64,000 nucleotides of DNA from Adenophora triphylla var. japonica (lineage: Eukaryota; Streptophyta; Magnoliopsida; Asterales; Campanulaceae). The stretch is taken from the NCBI GenBank assembly GCA_022495995.1, contig JAFEMH010001473.1, forward strand, positions 404,671-468,670, read 5' to 3'. Shown one piece after another: positions 44,446 to 55,889 of the stretch. Within the stretch, counting starts at the first letter, position 1. Every line of letters begins with the position of its first letter. Both the position numbers and the translations under genes were made by a program. Under the pieces are notes generated by a model. That model searched no databases, had not been told where the DNA came from, and worked only from the letters and a program-made list of their open reading frames with translations.

Positions 44446-44893
44446 CTATTCATTACCGTCATTTCCACGTCGTTCCATCCAACAACGTTTCAAGTCATCA
44501 ATTTGTTGTTGTAACTTAAGGCGTTCCTCATCAAGTTGTTGTTGTAACTGCTCCTGAAGTCGTTGGCGTTCCTCCTCATTTTTTCGGCGTTCCTCCTCAA
44601 GTTGCCTTTCCATATCTGCTCTGACCCCCGCCACCGCCTCCATTACGCGCCGAAATGTACCCTTCCCCGTGCCTAATCCAATTCTTGTAATCTTTTTGAA
44701 ATCCCACTGCAATACAATGTGATCTCACGGTTGCACGGTCTTCTTGGTAACGATTTGCGCATTTTTTACAAGGACAATATATTTCTTTAACACCAACAGA
44801 CTTTTTTGAGAATGCAAAATCGAGAAAGTTGTCAACCCCAGACAAATACTCATTTGAAATTCGATTATCCAAATCAATCCAACTTTTGTCCAT
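44446..44893 (-). pseudogene. CACTA transposase remnant: Transpos_assoc N-terminus joined to coiled-coil end
   Basis: From ATG 44893 (minus strand) the frame reads MDKSWIDLDNRISNEYLSGV, FLDFAFSKKS, IYCPCKKCANRY and WIRHGEG. This is the N-terminal transposase-associated domain of CACTA TnpD-type proteins with its CPCKKC zinc-binding pair. It ends about 99 codons on. Overlapping it in another frame, 44712-44446 encodes a Glu/Gln/Arg-rich coiled coil (MERQLEEERRKNEEERQRLQ) ending CWMERRGNDGNE. That is the style of the C-terminus of the Ptta/En-Spm (TnpA-like) protein. The catalytic DDE region is absent. Most likely an internal deletion fused the two ends. Confidence 0.75.
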
Positions 44894-46479
44894 ATATGAC
44901 TTGACTTGATATTTTTAACGTTAAAATACAACCTATATATAAGACCGAGAGACACAAAGTTTAGAATAAAAATAAACTCATAAACAAACATAGTCTAAAT
45001 ATGTACAACTTTTGGCTCGATATAGATAATATACATTGTTGGAGCCTAGCCTATTAGTCGAACTTGGGCCCATGATATAGTATAACCCTATGACAACATT
45101 CATTCGTTCTCTCTCACACAAGCCCCCCCAATTGAGAAGCTAATTTAAGGAACTAGGTTGATGTGCAAAAGAATATGCACATGCAACAAAAGATTTGAAA
45201 CTATTTTTAGGAACTAGGTTGAAGTGCGCAACATAATTTTTTGAAGTGCGCAACACCAACATATGGACTAATAGATTGAGATTACGGGCACACTAGAGTT
45301 AAGGGAATTTACAAGGTTTGCCTTCAAACAAGAAGTCCACGACTAGGTATTGTCTATTTGTTGGAGGCAACTTAGTATCTTAGTAAAGCAAGAAGGAATC
45401 ATTGGTATCAAGATTCATGATCATGTACTAAGGCAAGAAGGAATCATTGGTATCAATATTATTTACATTTACATTACAAAATACTATAAACCAAAAGACT
45501 TAGGAATGTGGCTCTTTCTCTTGTCTCTTCTCTAAAAATAAACCTAACTTTCTCATTGACATTGAAAATATTGCTACTCAAATTCTCCATTCTTGGAAGG
45601 ATAAAAAACAAGTCACATTCTCTCAAGAAGCTAGAAAGGTACTACCTTCATCCCGAAATGAATCTCCAAAAAATACAAATTCAATAGCAATTTTTTTTTT
45701 GACATTCATTTAGGATGGAGGAGTAAGTAATTAATGCCATAATAAATCAAAAGTGATTTTTAAATATAATTTTATTTATTTATGATTTATTTATTTTTAG
45801 TCCACGGTTTACATTCAATGTAATTGTGAAGCAAGTTCTAGGGTTAACGGTGATGAGCCGAGACTACAGAAATTCTTCAAGATTTTCTTACTTTCATGAA
45901 GGCTTAATCTCATTTCCACTATATATTCCAGGGACTCCTTATGCAAAAGAGCTTCAAGTATATATATAATTTTCTAGGCACGATAATACAATAACATCAA
46001 GCAAAATAATTGAGAATCAAAAGGCAAAGTAAAAATACACCACAAAAATTACTAGATTTCTAGCATCACAATCAAAGCAAAATACCAAAGTAATTAACGA
46101 ACAAGGAAATATATCATATATTTTTAAACCGGAGTACAATTCTACCACGGCCAAAAATTAAAAGTAAATACGTATACCTACTGTTGATTTGGTCGCCGGC
46201 GAGTCGGAAAATCGTGCCCTAGGTAGCTATGGAGGAGAGAAAGCTTCGGCTTCTACTAGAGGAGAGAAAGAGAGGTGAGATACGAGAGAGAACGAAGAAA
46301 TCAACGCTCAACCACACCAAGAACAACAAAAATCAAAAATTAAAAGTAAATACGTATACCTACTGTTGATTTGGTCGCCGGCGGTCGGAAAATCGTGCCC
46401 TAGGTAGCTATGGAGGAGAGAAAGCTTCACTTTTTGGGATTACATGGCGAATAGGGAAATTTGGTTTCCGGTATTTAAC
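44894..46479. other. CACTA internal non-coding region
   Basis: No domain. A block of about 92 bases (46153-46246) containing ACGTATACCTACTGTTGAT and GGAGGAGAGAAAGCTTC is repeated at 46335-46428. It was probably promoter or 5' leader of the ancestral transposase gene. Confidence 0.6.
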
Positions 46480-46800
46480 AACATTTACGAGCGGACGCGT
46501 ATAAACCGCGAGAATAAGTACCTATATACGGCGGACGCGTACAAACCGCCGAGAATAAGTACCTATATACGGCGGACGCGTACAAACCGCAGGAATAAGT
46601 ACCTATATACGGCGGCTATATACATACCGCCGTATAAAACTTCGACCTCGTATACGTACATGCCAAATGTACGTACATTACCTATTTACGGCGGACTTAA
46701 CCGCCGTATATATTTATTATATACGGCGGATGTTCAAACCGCCGTATACATATTTATTAACGGCGGACGCGTGTCCACCGCCGTATATGGGCGCCGTAAA
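46480..46800. repeat. Subterminal repeat array of CACTA, right
   Basis: Three units of AATAAGTACCTATATACGGC followed by GGACGCGTACAAACCGC, then paired CGGCGG..CCGCCGTATA words. It mirrors the left array. Confidence 0.85.
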
Positions 46801-46823
46801 TAACATAGTTTCTTGTAGTGATG

Positions 46824-46930
46824 GGAAGGATTCCAGAAGCATCCATCCTTCTAATCTGCTCTCTACCTAGAGCATAATTCTTCAGCTCAGTCTCATTGAT
46901 TTCCCTGCCTGGAAGGAAAAATTGAGAATC
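46824..46930 (-). pseudogene. Third ORF of element F, start of exon 2
   Basis: After a splice acceptor TTTTATTTTGCAG the minus strand reads DSQFFLPGREINETELKNYA then LGREQIRRMDASGILP, up to the CACTA insertion. Deleting CACTA and one ATG copy keeps the frame into the next part, with one TAG stop five codons on. Confidence 0.72.
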
Positions 46931-47933
46931 CTGCAAAATAAAACATTAAAGTTAGATCCATTATATAGACTCACAATTCACAAGCGGTTTGAGCACCATG
47001 CGGTCAGCAATGGTGCAGTTTGAAAAGTGAAATATTTCAAACCCCAAGTAAACTGTGAATACAAGGCAAGGAAATAAATAAGAAAATTGAGAGTGTAATT
47101 ACTAGTACGTGGCGTTATTAAACCAAGGTTATCTCAGACTTCAATGAAGTGTTCAGAGAGAAGATTATGGTGTTCAAGCCTATATACTAAGTAATACTCA
47201 AGAAAATTTAGCATGTGGTTAAAAGAGAGCATGAGATTTCAAAAGTTATGAACAAGCGGTTTCCTGCATGCGGTTTGACTTTTAACAGGACATGCGGTTT
47301 TGAAGAGCATGCGGTTTAAAATACGTGAGATAAGCGGTTTTAACCATGCGGTTTCAAACAAGGTAGTATGCGGTTTAGAGACAGATGCGGTTCAAATGCA
47401 AAGTGAAATCCAAAGTTTTTAAAAAAATTTCTAAGTATGAAAAACAAGATTCAAGAATCAAGGAATCCAAAATATGAAAAGTTTCTGAAAAGCATATGAA
47501 CAGTCACATGAGTGCACGAAGAACACGAAGAACATGAAGAACAGAGATGTTCCAAAAGTTGACCAAAAATAGCAAATAATATATCAAAATGATCATACTG
47601 AGAAGTAGATTAACAATATAACATCAAAATCACATCTTTTCAACAGAATCATCAAGAAATCACCAAGAACACCAAATGGGTTTTCGAAAACTTAAAACTA
47701 AAAAATCCAAAATCAGTACTCAAAACATGTGTTGATCATAAAATAAAGAACATAATCTTAATCACAACAAGAATCCGAGCAAAACCCAACTAATTTTAAG
47801 CAAAATGATCAAGAAATGAAACAGTTATGAACAAAAATCAGTTAAGGCCATTCGAAGCTTTCAAGGTATAACAATGGCAGTTTCCACAAATGATTTGCAT
47901 AAAATAAAAGAGATTAAGGGTTAGAAATCATAC
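46931..47933 (-). other. Putative 1-kb intron in third ORF of element F
   Basis: Donor ATG|GTATGA at 47933 and acceptor TTTTGCAG ending at 46931 on the minus strand. The 1003 bases between are A/T-rich, lack long frames and contain about ten GCGGT words (46983-47390). The intron phase is 0. Confidence 0.65.
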
Positions 47934-47963
47934 CATATCGAAGAATTGTTTCTTAGGACCCAT
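47934..47963 (-). CDS. Putative first exon (10 codons) of the element F third ORF
   Basis: ATG at 47963 gives MGPKKQFFDM and then a donor site GTATGA. The exon is chosen because it precedes the donor, uses a good start context (AAAATCAATGGG) and joins in phase to exon 2. A CT-rich leader and a TATAAATA box lie upstream. It is too short to detect by length. Confidence 0.55.
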
Positions 47964-48106
47964 TGATTTTGCAGATTTTGAAGAAAAGATTAAGAATTTG
48001 AAGGTTTGTAGTGAGAAGTATAGAGAGAGAAAATGGTTTGGTAGAATGAAAGTATGTTTGCAGAGATGGCAGAGTTGAAAGAGTTGAAATTGTAGTATGT
48101 GTCTGC

Positions 48107-48114
48107 TATTTATA
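48107..48114 (-). promoter_or_regulatory. TATA box upstream of the element F third ORF
   Basis: CCTATAAATAGC on the minus strand, about 145 bases before the ATG at 47963. A pyrimidine-rich leader (TTTTCTCTCTCTATACTTCTC) lies between. This suggests a separate internal promoter rather than translation from the genomic RNA. Confidence 0.6.
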
Positions 48115-48662
48115 GGTAATTTTCAGATTGAGGACAATTGAAGGGACGGTTCCACTATCCCACATAAGTGAATCATTACCCCTGTTGCACCCTTTCATCT
48201 TCTACACTTTAGCCAATGACGACTGACATGAGGGCTTTTAATGCTAATGTTCCCTTCGCATTAAATGCATTTAAATTTTGAAATAACGTGGGAAAACATT
48301 TGCAAAAATACACTTATGCCAAAACAAGGACCAAAAAAAATAAATAAGGAAAACATACCTGATCCACGTGGCAGTTATTCAAATAAAAGGAATTTGAACA
48401 GTTTATTTTTTATTTTTTTAATAATAATGATAAGAGATGAAAAACATTGAAAAAAAATATTCCAAGTGTTGAAACGCGGTTGATATCATGCGGTCAGAAT
48501 GCTGCAAGCGGTTTGGAATTGGCGGTTGGCTGCAAGCGATTGACTGCATGCAGTTTTGTACATGCTGTTCAACATGGGTGAGGTTTGATACGTCAACAGG
48601 ATTTTCAACCTAAAATCCACATAATTAACACACAAATTAGCAAAATAAAAAGTATGGACTTA
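48115..48662. other. Spacer between pol and third ORF of element F
   Basis: Non-coding on both strands as far as seen. Four GCGGT words lie at 48477-48525. It probably serves as promoter region for the third ORF. Confidence 0.55.
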
Positions 48663-49459
48663 TTTAAGTTCTAGCATACCCATTTCTCCTTTGAGGAAAG
48701 AAAACCTCTTGGAGTCCAGAGCTTTAGTGAGGATGTCAGCAATCTGGTTGTCTGTCCCCACATACTCTAGATGGATATTCCCCTTTTCCACATGGTCTTT
48801 GAGGAAATGATACTTGATATCAATATGCTTGGTCTTTGAGTGCATGATAGGGTTGTTAGAGACTGAAATTGTTGATGTATTATCACAACATGATTGGGCA
48901 ATTTCCTTCATCAATTCCATAGTCCACCAACTGTTGCTTCATCCAAAGTATTTGACAACAACAACTTCCAGCAACAATGTATTCAGCCTCTGTGGTTGAC
49001 ACTAAAACTGAGGCTTGCTTCTTGCTGGCCCAAGCAACTAGTCTATTCCAAAGGAAGTGACAAGTCCTACTAGTGCTTTTTCTCTCAATAGTGCAAGCTG
49101 CATAATCTGCATCTGAATAACCTACGAGAAATTCAAATCTTTGGAATACCAAAGTCCAAGGTTAGTAGTTCCAGAGAGATAGCGGATTATACGCTTGACT
49201 GCACTTAAATGTGCTTCTCTAGGATCAGCTTGATAGCGAGCACATACACAAACACTAAACATGATATCTGGCCTACTAGAAGTTAAATAAAGTAATGAGC
49301 CAATCATACCTCGATATAAGGTTTGATCAACATTCTTACCTTTTAGATCTTTATCTAGCTTATTGCCGGTGGCCATCGGAGTATCGTATGCTTTTGCATT
49401 TTATAGTCCAAACTTCTTTATCAACTCCTTTGTGTATTTGGCTTGGTTGAGGAAGATTC
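48663..49459 (-). pseudogene. RT end and RNase H of SIRE-like element F
   Basis: The minus strand reads EGIFLNQAKYTKELIKKFGL next to insertion B. TPMATGNKLDKD, YRGMIGSLLYLTSSRPDIMF, RYQADPREAHLSAVKRIIRY, LVGYSDADYAACTIERKSTS and SVLVSTTEAEYIVAGSCCCQ follow, then NNPIMHSKTKHIDIKYHFLK and TKALDSKRFSFLKGEMGM to the stop near 48663. These are all the standard Copia blocks. A stop and a frameshift (near 48900) interrupt it. Confidence 0.92.
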
Positions 49460-49464
49460 CTTCT

Positions 49465-50869
49465 TGTAAGTACGCCAATCCAATTCGCGACCCGTTTAGA
49501 TGCATTTTAACATGATAAATTTGCATTAAGGGGCGTTTTGGTAAATTCTCGGTCCATCCCAAGACTTCCGGAAACATTTCGTAAGTTTCCCGCGAAGGAA
49601 GTACCTTTTGGTACCTTTCTAATGCCAAAGGACGTGCTGGGAATAAACCTTTTTGGACTTTTTAGGTATTTATGCCTGAATGTTCCAGAAACTGGTTTTG
49701 GCGCCAAAAACGGTTGTGTCACCTTGTGTCACGCGACAGGTCGAGGCATGGAAAGTGGTTATGTAGCGTCGTGCGACACAAGGTGACCACTAACTGCAGC
49801 CTATAAATAAGACCCTTCCCCTCTTAGAAATGGATCCCAACCTGACCTACTGTTACTCTGCAGAAATTGCGTCGTAACACATACCCCAAACACAACTCTC
49901 TCTCTCTCTCCTACCTCTAACCTACCCCAATTCCCTCCAATTCAACCCACCTTCTTCAGCCAAACTCTCGATCTATCTTGCACCAATTCTCTCAAGCCTC
50001 CCAAGACCAGAAGCTGCAGTTGAAGGGTTCTGTATCTAACTTGATACAGAATTCGTGGAAGCAACAAGGGTAACCTCTTCAAACCCCCTCTTCTCTCTCT
50101 TACCTTGCTAATTGAATAATTCTCTTGTTTTACTTCTCTTGGATTCAGTAATCAGACTCTATCCGTCTAGATTACTGAATCTCAATCGCAATCTCTCCGT
50201 TTAACTTGGTTGATCTGAATAATTGTGTGTTCATTGTTGGATATTTGTTGAGATCATTGTTTAGATACCAAGGGAGTGTGGATCTCTCCATATCCACACT
50301 CCCGAGGTCGAATTGTTGTTAATTTTACATTTCGAAGCCAATCTGTTTGATTAATTAGATCTGTGTTGGCTATTGTTGATTTTGTGTTCAATTTTGTAAG
50401 TTCCTGCAGATGGTCATTATGTGTCACGCGACACATTGTTCATAGGTGATCCTGTGTCACGTGACACATCTGGTCATCTACGTCATGTGTCATGCGACAC
50501 ATTATGCCTGTCTGCAGGAATCCTTTTCCCTCTGTAATCTGTTCTGATTCGTTGTATAAGGGATGTGGCCTCCCTGAATAATTGGCTCACAAGTTGTATT
50601 TCCCCCTGTTGAGCAATAAAACAAAGCGTTGATTTGCATTTTGATACATATCTTGTCATACACACTTTGCACACACATTTGGATGTTTTGGATGTTGAAC
50701 AATAGAAAGACTTGTCTACGGACTAGGCGTGTTGGGTGAACTTTCGGTTCTTCCCAACACGTAACTTGACCCCCGAACCCATCTTCTCTTTCAAAAGGTT
50801 TTCAATGTTTCCTCTAAAAACGGCGTGGCGACTCCCTTTATTTTATTTTTTCGGGCGAGCGCACATTCA
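49465..50869 (+). repeat. 5' LTR of element B
   Basis: Starts TGTAAGTACGCC and ends GAGCGCACATTCA. TATAAATA box at 49802-49809. It contains palindromic GTGTCACGCGACAC-type words at 49727, 49766, 50421, 50454 and 50487, and a TGGCGACTCC copy at 50826-50835, upstream of the real primer site. Confidence 0.95.
49802..49809 (+). promoter_or_regulatory. TATA box of 5' LTR B
   Basis: TATAAATA in GCAGCCTATAAATAAGACC; the identical site is at about 57041-57048 in the 3' LTR. The transcription start is expected about 30 bases downstream. Confidence 0.75.
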
Positions 50870-50870
50870 G

Positions 50871-50888
50871 TGGCGACTCCGCTGGGAA
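50871..50888 (+). other. Primer binding site of element B (tRNA-Arg type)
   Basis: TGGCGACTCCGCTGGGAA, one base after the LTR end, is the tRNA-Arg complementary site I recall for Tat/Ogre elements. Confidence 0.88.
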
Positions 50889-53310
50889 GCTTGAAACTTG
50901 TTTTTCAAAAGTGGGTCAAACTTTCGTGCTTGTTCAACGTCCATTTCATTCATTTGTGTGTGCTTGGTTGTGTGACATTCTATGTGCCTAAAATGCATTT
51001 TATTGCTTTACTTTAGTCCCTCCCCCTTCCTTGCTTCCTGTTGAGATTATGCTAGTGTGGGGCTGAGTCATTGCATTGTGCTTGGAGGCTAGGGCTGATT
51101 TGGTCTTTGTTCAGATTCTGAGAATGTGACTCCTTCTGTCACGCGACAGAGAGTGACTTGGTTATCATGTGCCCCGCGACAGAAGGTGTTCACTCTGCAG
51201 GATTTGGTTTCCAGTTCAGTTGTGATTGTGGGGCAGTCCCCCATGATCAATTATTGATCCTTGATATTATACTCTGTGGGAGTGTGCGTGTGTTATTTTC
51301 TTTTATCACCCCTTTTCCAAAAAAAAATAATAAAAAAAGAAAATCTTTTTTCCGCAAATAAAGGAACATAGCCATCCCGCACACTACATCACGTAGATCT
51401 AGAACCCTCGGGTGCGATTGACGGCATCGCGGACGGCCATGAAATTCGCCTACGCTTGAGCGCCTGAAATCAAACCCATCCCCCTAGTGCATTATAGGTG
51501 GCGCCACACATTACCTTACCCAAAACGGTTGGTTTTGACACGACATTTTTCAAATACACTAAAATGGATTGTTTCAAAATTTCTAATAGACCTTCGTACC
51601 TCTCCCAAAACCTAGCACGTGTGGGCATGTTGCCATCGCAACATGGTTTCACGAGAGGACATGTCGTTCACACGGCATGTTCTAACGAGAGATCATGTCA
51701 CTTTGTCAACATGCACCGACAAGAGGTCATGCCGGATTTTTCCTCAAATTTCTTCAGGAATACCCGTTATGCTGCCCAAATTTCTCCAAAAATTGGGGCT
51801 AGTCGTTCGTTCCATAAATGCTTTGGTTTTGTTTAGGTATTATCGCCTATTGTTAATTTTGAATCAATACATTTGGTGTATTTGTGGATGATGTGTCCTT
51901 AGGTTCCCCCAATGTCTTGATTATGTGAATAAAGGGTTAGCCTTTCCCAACCGTTCCTAGGACTTAAAAGCCACCGATTTCTACTTGAACACTAATAAGA
52001 TGTTGCACGAGTCCATCTCCTTTTGTACTCTTCCCTCTCCCGTACCTCCTCAAGATTATCTATCCTCTGCCTTATACACGCTCTTTCCGCTCCAAGGCTA
52101 CGGCAAGTTGGGTGTGCGCTCTCATTCCCGGTGCTCATAGGTCCATATTCCCGAAGCGGAAGCAGTTCAAGTGCCCGAGCGGTCGTCCATCTGATTCAAA
52201 ATCCAAAAGGTTCGGTGCAGAGAGGACTATGGCCCACTAGCCTGGAAGTTCATATCCCATGGCTCAGCAGAGTGCAAATGGTGCGTCCATCAAAAAGTTA
52301 CGGGCTACCCTCGAAGCTGTTTTTCCTCGCAAGCGGGAGGCCCGGTTGTTTGCTCAGATTGCTAAAGATAAGGAGGGTGACTTATGAAGGACAGAAAGAT
52401 CGAGAAGGGTCCTCACCGCACCGATGGCTAAGATGCTCTTCCTCCCATCCAATGTTGAAGAAGTTGATGCAGTCGATCAGTCCTCGTAGGTTCTAGAATG
52501 TCCACTGTCGGACATGAGTCTGTCGAGTCCACTTCGGACCAACTTTTTCTTTACAGTTATAAAAATCTTTGTTTCTCTTCCTGCTAGACTCGAGACATTA
52601 CTTGCACACCTGCGTTACACTCGATTGAAATGGTCTTATTCCAAATGATCACTTATGCTGCTCACCGACCAACGCTTTGAAATGACTAATGTTTGAATCT
52701 ATCGGAGTGAGAAAATCGGCTGATATCCTTCTCAAAGTAGGGCTCACCAACTCCCCACCTCGATTCCCATATGCTCACATACTTTCCATCGTCCTCGCCA
52801 TCTCGTTGTTCGATAAATTTGCACAGATCTTCCGCAAAGTAAGCTTAAGAAAGCAATGAAGACTTGATCTCATTCGGATCATCCGGTAGGGACTGCGGTT
52901 GAAACCTTTCACCCATAGGAAAGCCATTACCTCACCCTCACTAAACAATACCCTTTTAGTTCAAGATCGGCACGTTTTGAAATCCGTCTATCCATCGCCA
53001 AAAGAAGAGGGACTATCCTTGAGTCACCCGCGATGCAAAAGAAGATCGACCGTCTCCAAGCGCAAGAATGGCAGAAAGCAATGATCCATCCTAGGGGCTA
53101 GCTAAAGTTTTCTCTCAAAAGCAAAATTGAAAAAAAAACAAATTGAAAAAAAAAGAGATAAAAAAAAGAATAAAAAAAAGAAAGAGAGCCTAGTCCCTAG
53201 CAATCCTCTCAAAAGCAAAATTCAAAGGACTCGGTCGTTACTCAAGAGGAGTCTCAGAGCAAATGAAGAAACAACACAGATGTCCCTCACCACTACCTCA
53301 ACCAACTCCG
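50889..53310 (+). other. Internal region of element B, left part
   Basis: No known domain. Short coding-like stretches exist, for example MAQQSANGASIKKLRATLEA from 52260 and LSIAKRRGTILESPAMQKK near 53000, but they have no recognised match. Perfect hairpins lie at 51626-51645 (CATGTTGC-CATC-GCAACATG) and 52498-52515 (ATGTCC-ACTGTC-GGACAT). An A-rich Lys-coding run lies at 53127-53200. Confidence 0.55.
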
Positions 53311-53313
53311 GCC

Positions 53314-53576
53314 ATCCTCTCGATTTTAGAGGATATTCCCACTACCTTGACCAATTCCAAGCCGTCCTCTCGATTTTAGAGGACATTCCCATTACCATTA
53401 CCCTTACCTTTGCCTTTAGCCAAAGCCAAGATTGACCTCTCATTCTTAGAGGCATTGAAGATGCAATCATGGATTCCCTCACCTTAGAAATCCTAAACAC
53501 ATACCCAAGAGCCAACCTCTCATCTTTAGAGTTACAGCCAGTAAAAAGCCCAGCCGACCTCTCGTTTTAAGAGGTC
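53314..53576. repeat. CCTCT / AGAGG hairpin repeats in element B
   Basis: Hairpins occur at 53314-53334 (ATCCTCT..AGAGGAT), 53364-53384 (GTCCTCT..AGAGGAC), 53436-53452 (CCTCT..AGAGG), near 53509 (degenerate) and 53556-53576 (GACCTCT..AGAGGTC). The two outer base pairs change together while pairing is kept. Confidence 0.88.
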
Positions 53577-53877
53577 ATGATATCCCAAATAACCCAAGGG
53601 CCGATCGAAACCCCAAAAATCGGTCGCAGTTCCTATCGGATAGCAGTTTCAGACCAACAAGCGAAGATTGTGCAAATTCCCTCCATTCGTTTGATGTTTC
53701 ATGTGAGCATATTTCATTTCTCCTCCGCAAACACTTGCCGTGGATGTCCCACTGGGGCTTCACATCCGTGTCTCCCATCGACACTCTAAGAGGACACGTT
53801 CTTTCGATTCTCAAAATCCTCGAAAGTCCTCAACATCCCCGAATTTCACCGTTCATTCTTTTCATTCGGGATAAGCC

Positions 53878-53927
53878 CGAACTACGGCGACCTGAGCTCC
53901 TCCTATGGAGGGCAACGTAGGCAACCA
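53878..53927 (+). other. Conserved stem-loop motif I (element B)
   Basis: CGAACTACGGCGACCTGAG, CTCC, loop, GGAGG, CAACGTAGGCAACC. The same order as at 8843-8897 of element A, with the inner stem CTCC/GGAG replacing CCCC/GGGG. Confidence 0.75.
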
Positions 53928-55340
53928 TAACTGGTCCGGTCGAAATCACAAACAGATCTCAGAAGATCCGGTCTCCTCAAGGACCATGCCCATACACTGT
54001 TCGTCTTTCCGAGTTTGATTCTCGATATCAGTGGGCTTTCTCCTCAGGATTGATAGAAATATTTGTTCATATCGGCTTTGGTGGTCGAATAACCCGAACA
54101 TCAATAAAGGGTTTTAAGCAGCTTTGTGATCATCACGAATAAGACAAGTTTTCAAGTGTCTCGACAAGTCTTCTCTTGCTACATCATAGGAAGATAGAGC
54201 CAAACACTGTGTCGGTCAGCAGGGGCTTCCATACACTTCTCCACACCTTGTGGTGCTTATACTCTCCCAAAAGAGTCAAACCCAAAGCGAGGATGTCATA
54301 CAAAATATCAGGATTCATTTCCCACCCTCGAAGGATGTACCCCTGCGCGTAAAACATTTCCGAGTCTTGTCCAGCGACTAATTGACTGCGATTTGAAATG
54401 ATGAGTTGCCTCTTCGGCCACAAGATGACTCTGCCTACGACGAAGCTGCATGGAATTTCCTCAAGCTGGGGCTTTGGTTAAGGTATCCCTCCGGCTCTCC
54501 TTACCAGATTTCCCTCCAGGTTTGCTTTGCACTGTCAACTCGGGCTTCGCCAAGCCGGGATCGTTCTCTGCACATTCTCTACTGCTTGCTGTCTCAGACG
54601 CGCGATACACTTTGTCCTCACCAGAAACGGACCTACTGCAGCCAGTACTCCCGGGAGAGTCCCCGACTTGCCTAGCTGCGCCATATCATTTTCCACCTCA
54701 CGGGAGAGGGTCCACCTCATTATAAACACTTTCGTCCTATACACGATCCCTCATAGCATAATGGCTACATACACATCTGCTCATCAAGCCGTGCAAAACC
54801 CTCCTTACTTCCTATTCTCCCTTGCTGAGATGGACTTGTGAAACAAAAGATTAATAATGCATAAGCAAGAGGTTAAATAAAATGCAAAGTGCCTAGAGTG
54901 TTGTGTCTCCCCCCGCAGAGTACAATAATCAGGTGATCGTGAGGACTGCCCCTCGAATCACAATCTTGGACAAGGATTCCAAATCCCGTAGGAGACAGAC
55001 CCCGCCTTTATCATCAGGCCCGGACTCATCGGCATCATATGAAAGAGCCCCAGTTGCCTCAGCCTCCAGGCAATGCTTGTCAAAGAGAAAGAGCCCCAGC
55101 TGCCCCAGAAACCAGGCAATAAAGCTCACCATCCTTGATGACTTCAAAGACTATTTTGCAAAGACCGTCCCGTGAATGGCCACCCAGCGAGCGTCGACAA
55201 GTAGTAGCCTCAGCCCCCAAGCAATACTTGTCAAAGAAAAGAGTCCCAGCTGCCCCATAATCCAAGCAATAAGGCTCACCAGTCTCGGCGACTTCAAAGC
55301 CTATTTTGCATGATAAACTGAGACAATGAAGCCGTACCTA
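53928..55340. other. Internal region of element B, middle part
   Basis: A minus-strand frame of 79 codons (54184-54423; MWPKRQLIISNRSQLVAGQD, ILALGLTLLGEYKHHKVW) lies where element A carries antisense genes, so it may be a remnant of one. I recognise no domain. Plus-strand frames at 54406-54841 look incidental. Two diverged copies of CAAAGAGAAAGAGCCCCAGC lie at 55080 and about 55232. Confidence 0.4.
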
Positions 55341-55369
55341 TGTTAGTCTCCCCAGCAGTGTGCAACGAG

Positions 55370-55790
55370 ACCAGTGGCCCAAAAGCACCAAGAGGAACCT
55401 GCTCCCTCGCAAGCAAAGTTCCAAGATCAAGTGGTCCCAAAGCACCAGAGGAACCTGCTCCCCAGGAAGCAAAGTTCCAAGATCAAGTGGTCCCAAAGCA
55501 CGAGGGGAACCTGCTCCCCAACAAGCAAAGTTCCAAGATCAAGTGGTCCCCAAAGCACCAAGAGGAACCTGCTCCCTAGCAAGCAAAGTTCCAAGATCAA
55601 ATGACCTCAAAGCACAAACAGGAACCTGCTCCCTAGCAAGCAAAATATCCACTCCCTAGCAAGCAAAAGATTCGCTCCCTAGCAAGCGAAAGTCCACTCC
55701 CTAGCAAGCAAAAGATCCGCTCCCTAGCAAGTAAAAGCCCACTCCCCAGCAAGCAAAGTCCCCGGCTTATCAAGCAAAGCCCAGGACACA
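55370..55790. repeat. Tandem repeats (about 57 bp, then about 24 bp) in element B
   Basis: Units of AGGAACCTGCTCCC..AGCAAAGTTCCAAGATCAAG recur about five times to 55640. They collapse into a shorter unit, ACTCCCTAGCAAGCAAAAG, repeated to about 55760. The short unit appears derived from the end of the long one. Confidence 0.88.
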
Positions 55791-55889
55791 AAAGCAACTG
55801 TCAACAAGGATCGTCCAGCATTCGGCAAAACCACAAAAAGTAATAGCGTGAGTCCCCCGACAGCTACACTTATCCCCAGCAGAAGCAGC

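Larger units (their letters stand above)
43691..46820 (-). mobile_element. CACTA (En/Spm-type) DNA transposon, deletion derivative
   Basis: Terminal inverted repeats CACTACAAGAAAC (43691) and GTTTCTTGTAGTG (ending 46820) flank 3130 bases, with ATG duplicated. Dense subterminal repeats containing TTTACGGCGG or CCGCCGTA in both orientations occupy 43715-44200 and 46480-46800. These are the expected transposase-binding arrays. Only remnants of the coding region survive on the minus strand, so it is non-autonomous. It interrupts the third ORF of element F. Confidence 0.93.
43688..46823. other. 3-bp target-site duplication ATG of the CACTA element
   Basis: ATG at 43688-43690 and 46821-46823 flanks the perfect terminal sequences. 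A 3-bp duplication is the hallmark of CACTA transposons. Confidence 0.88.

Noticed and set aside
53127..53435. Lys-rich 102-codon frame in element B
   Set aside because: It comes from an A-rich run followed by hairpin repeats; no family match.
54184..54423. 79-codon minus-strand frame as a host gene
   Set aside because: Possibly an antisense-gene remnant of the Tat element, but there is no recognised domain and no neighbouring coding support, so it is not called as a gene.
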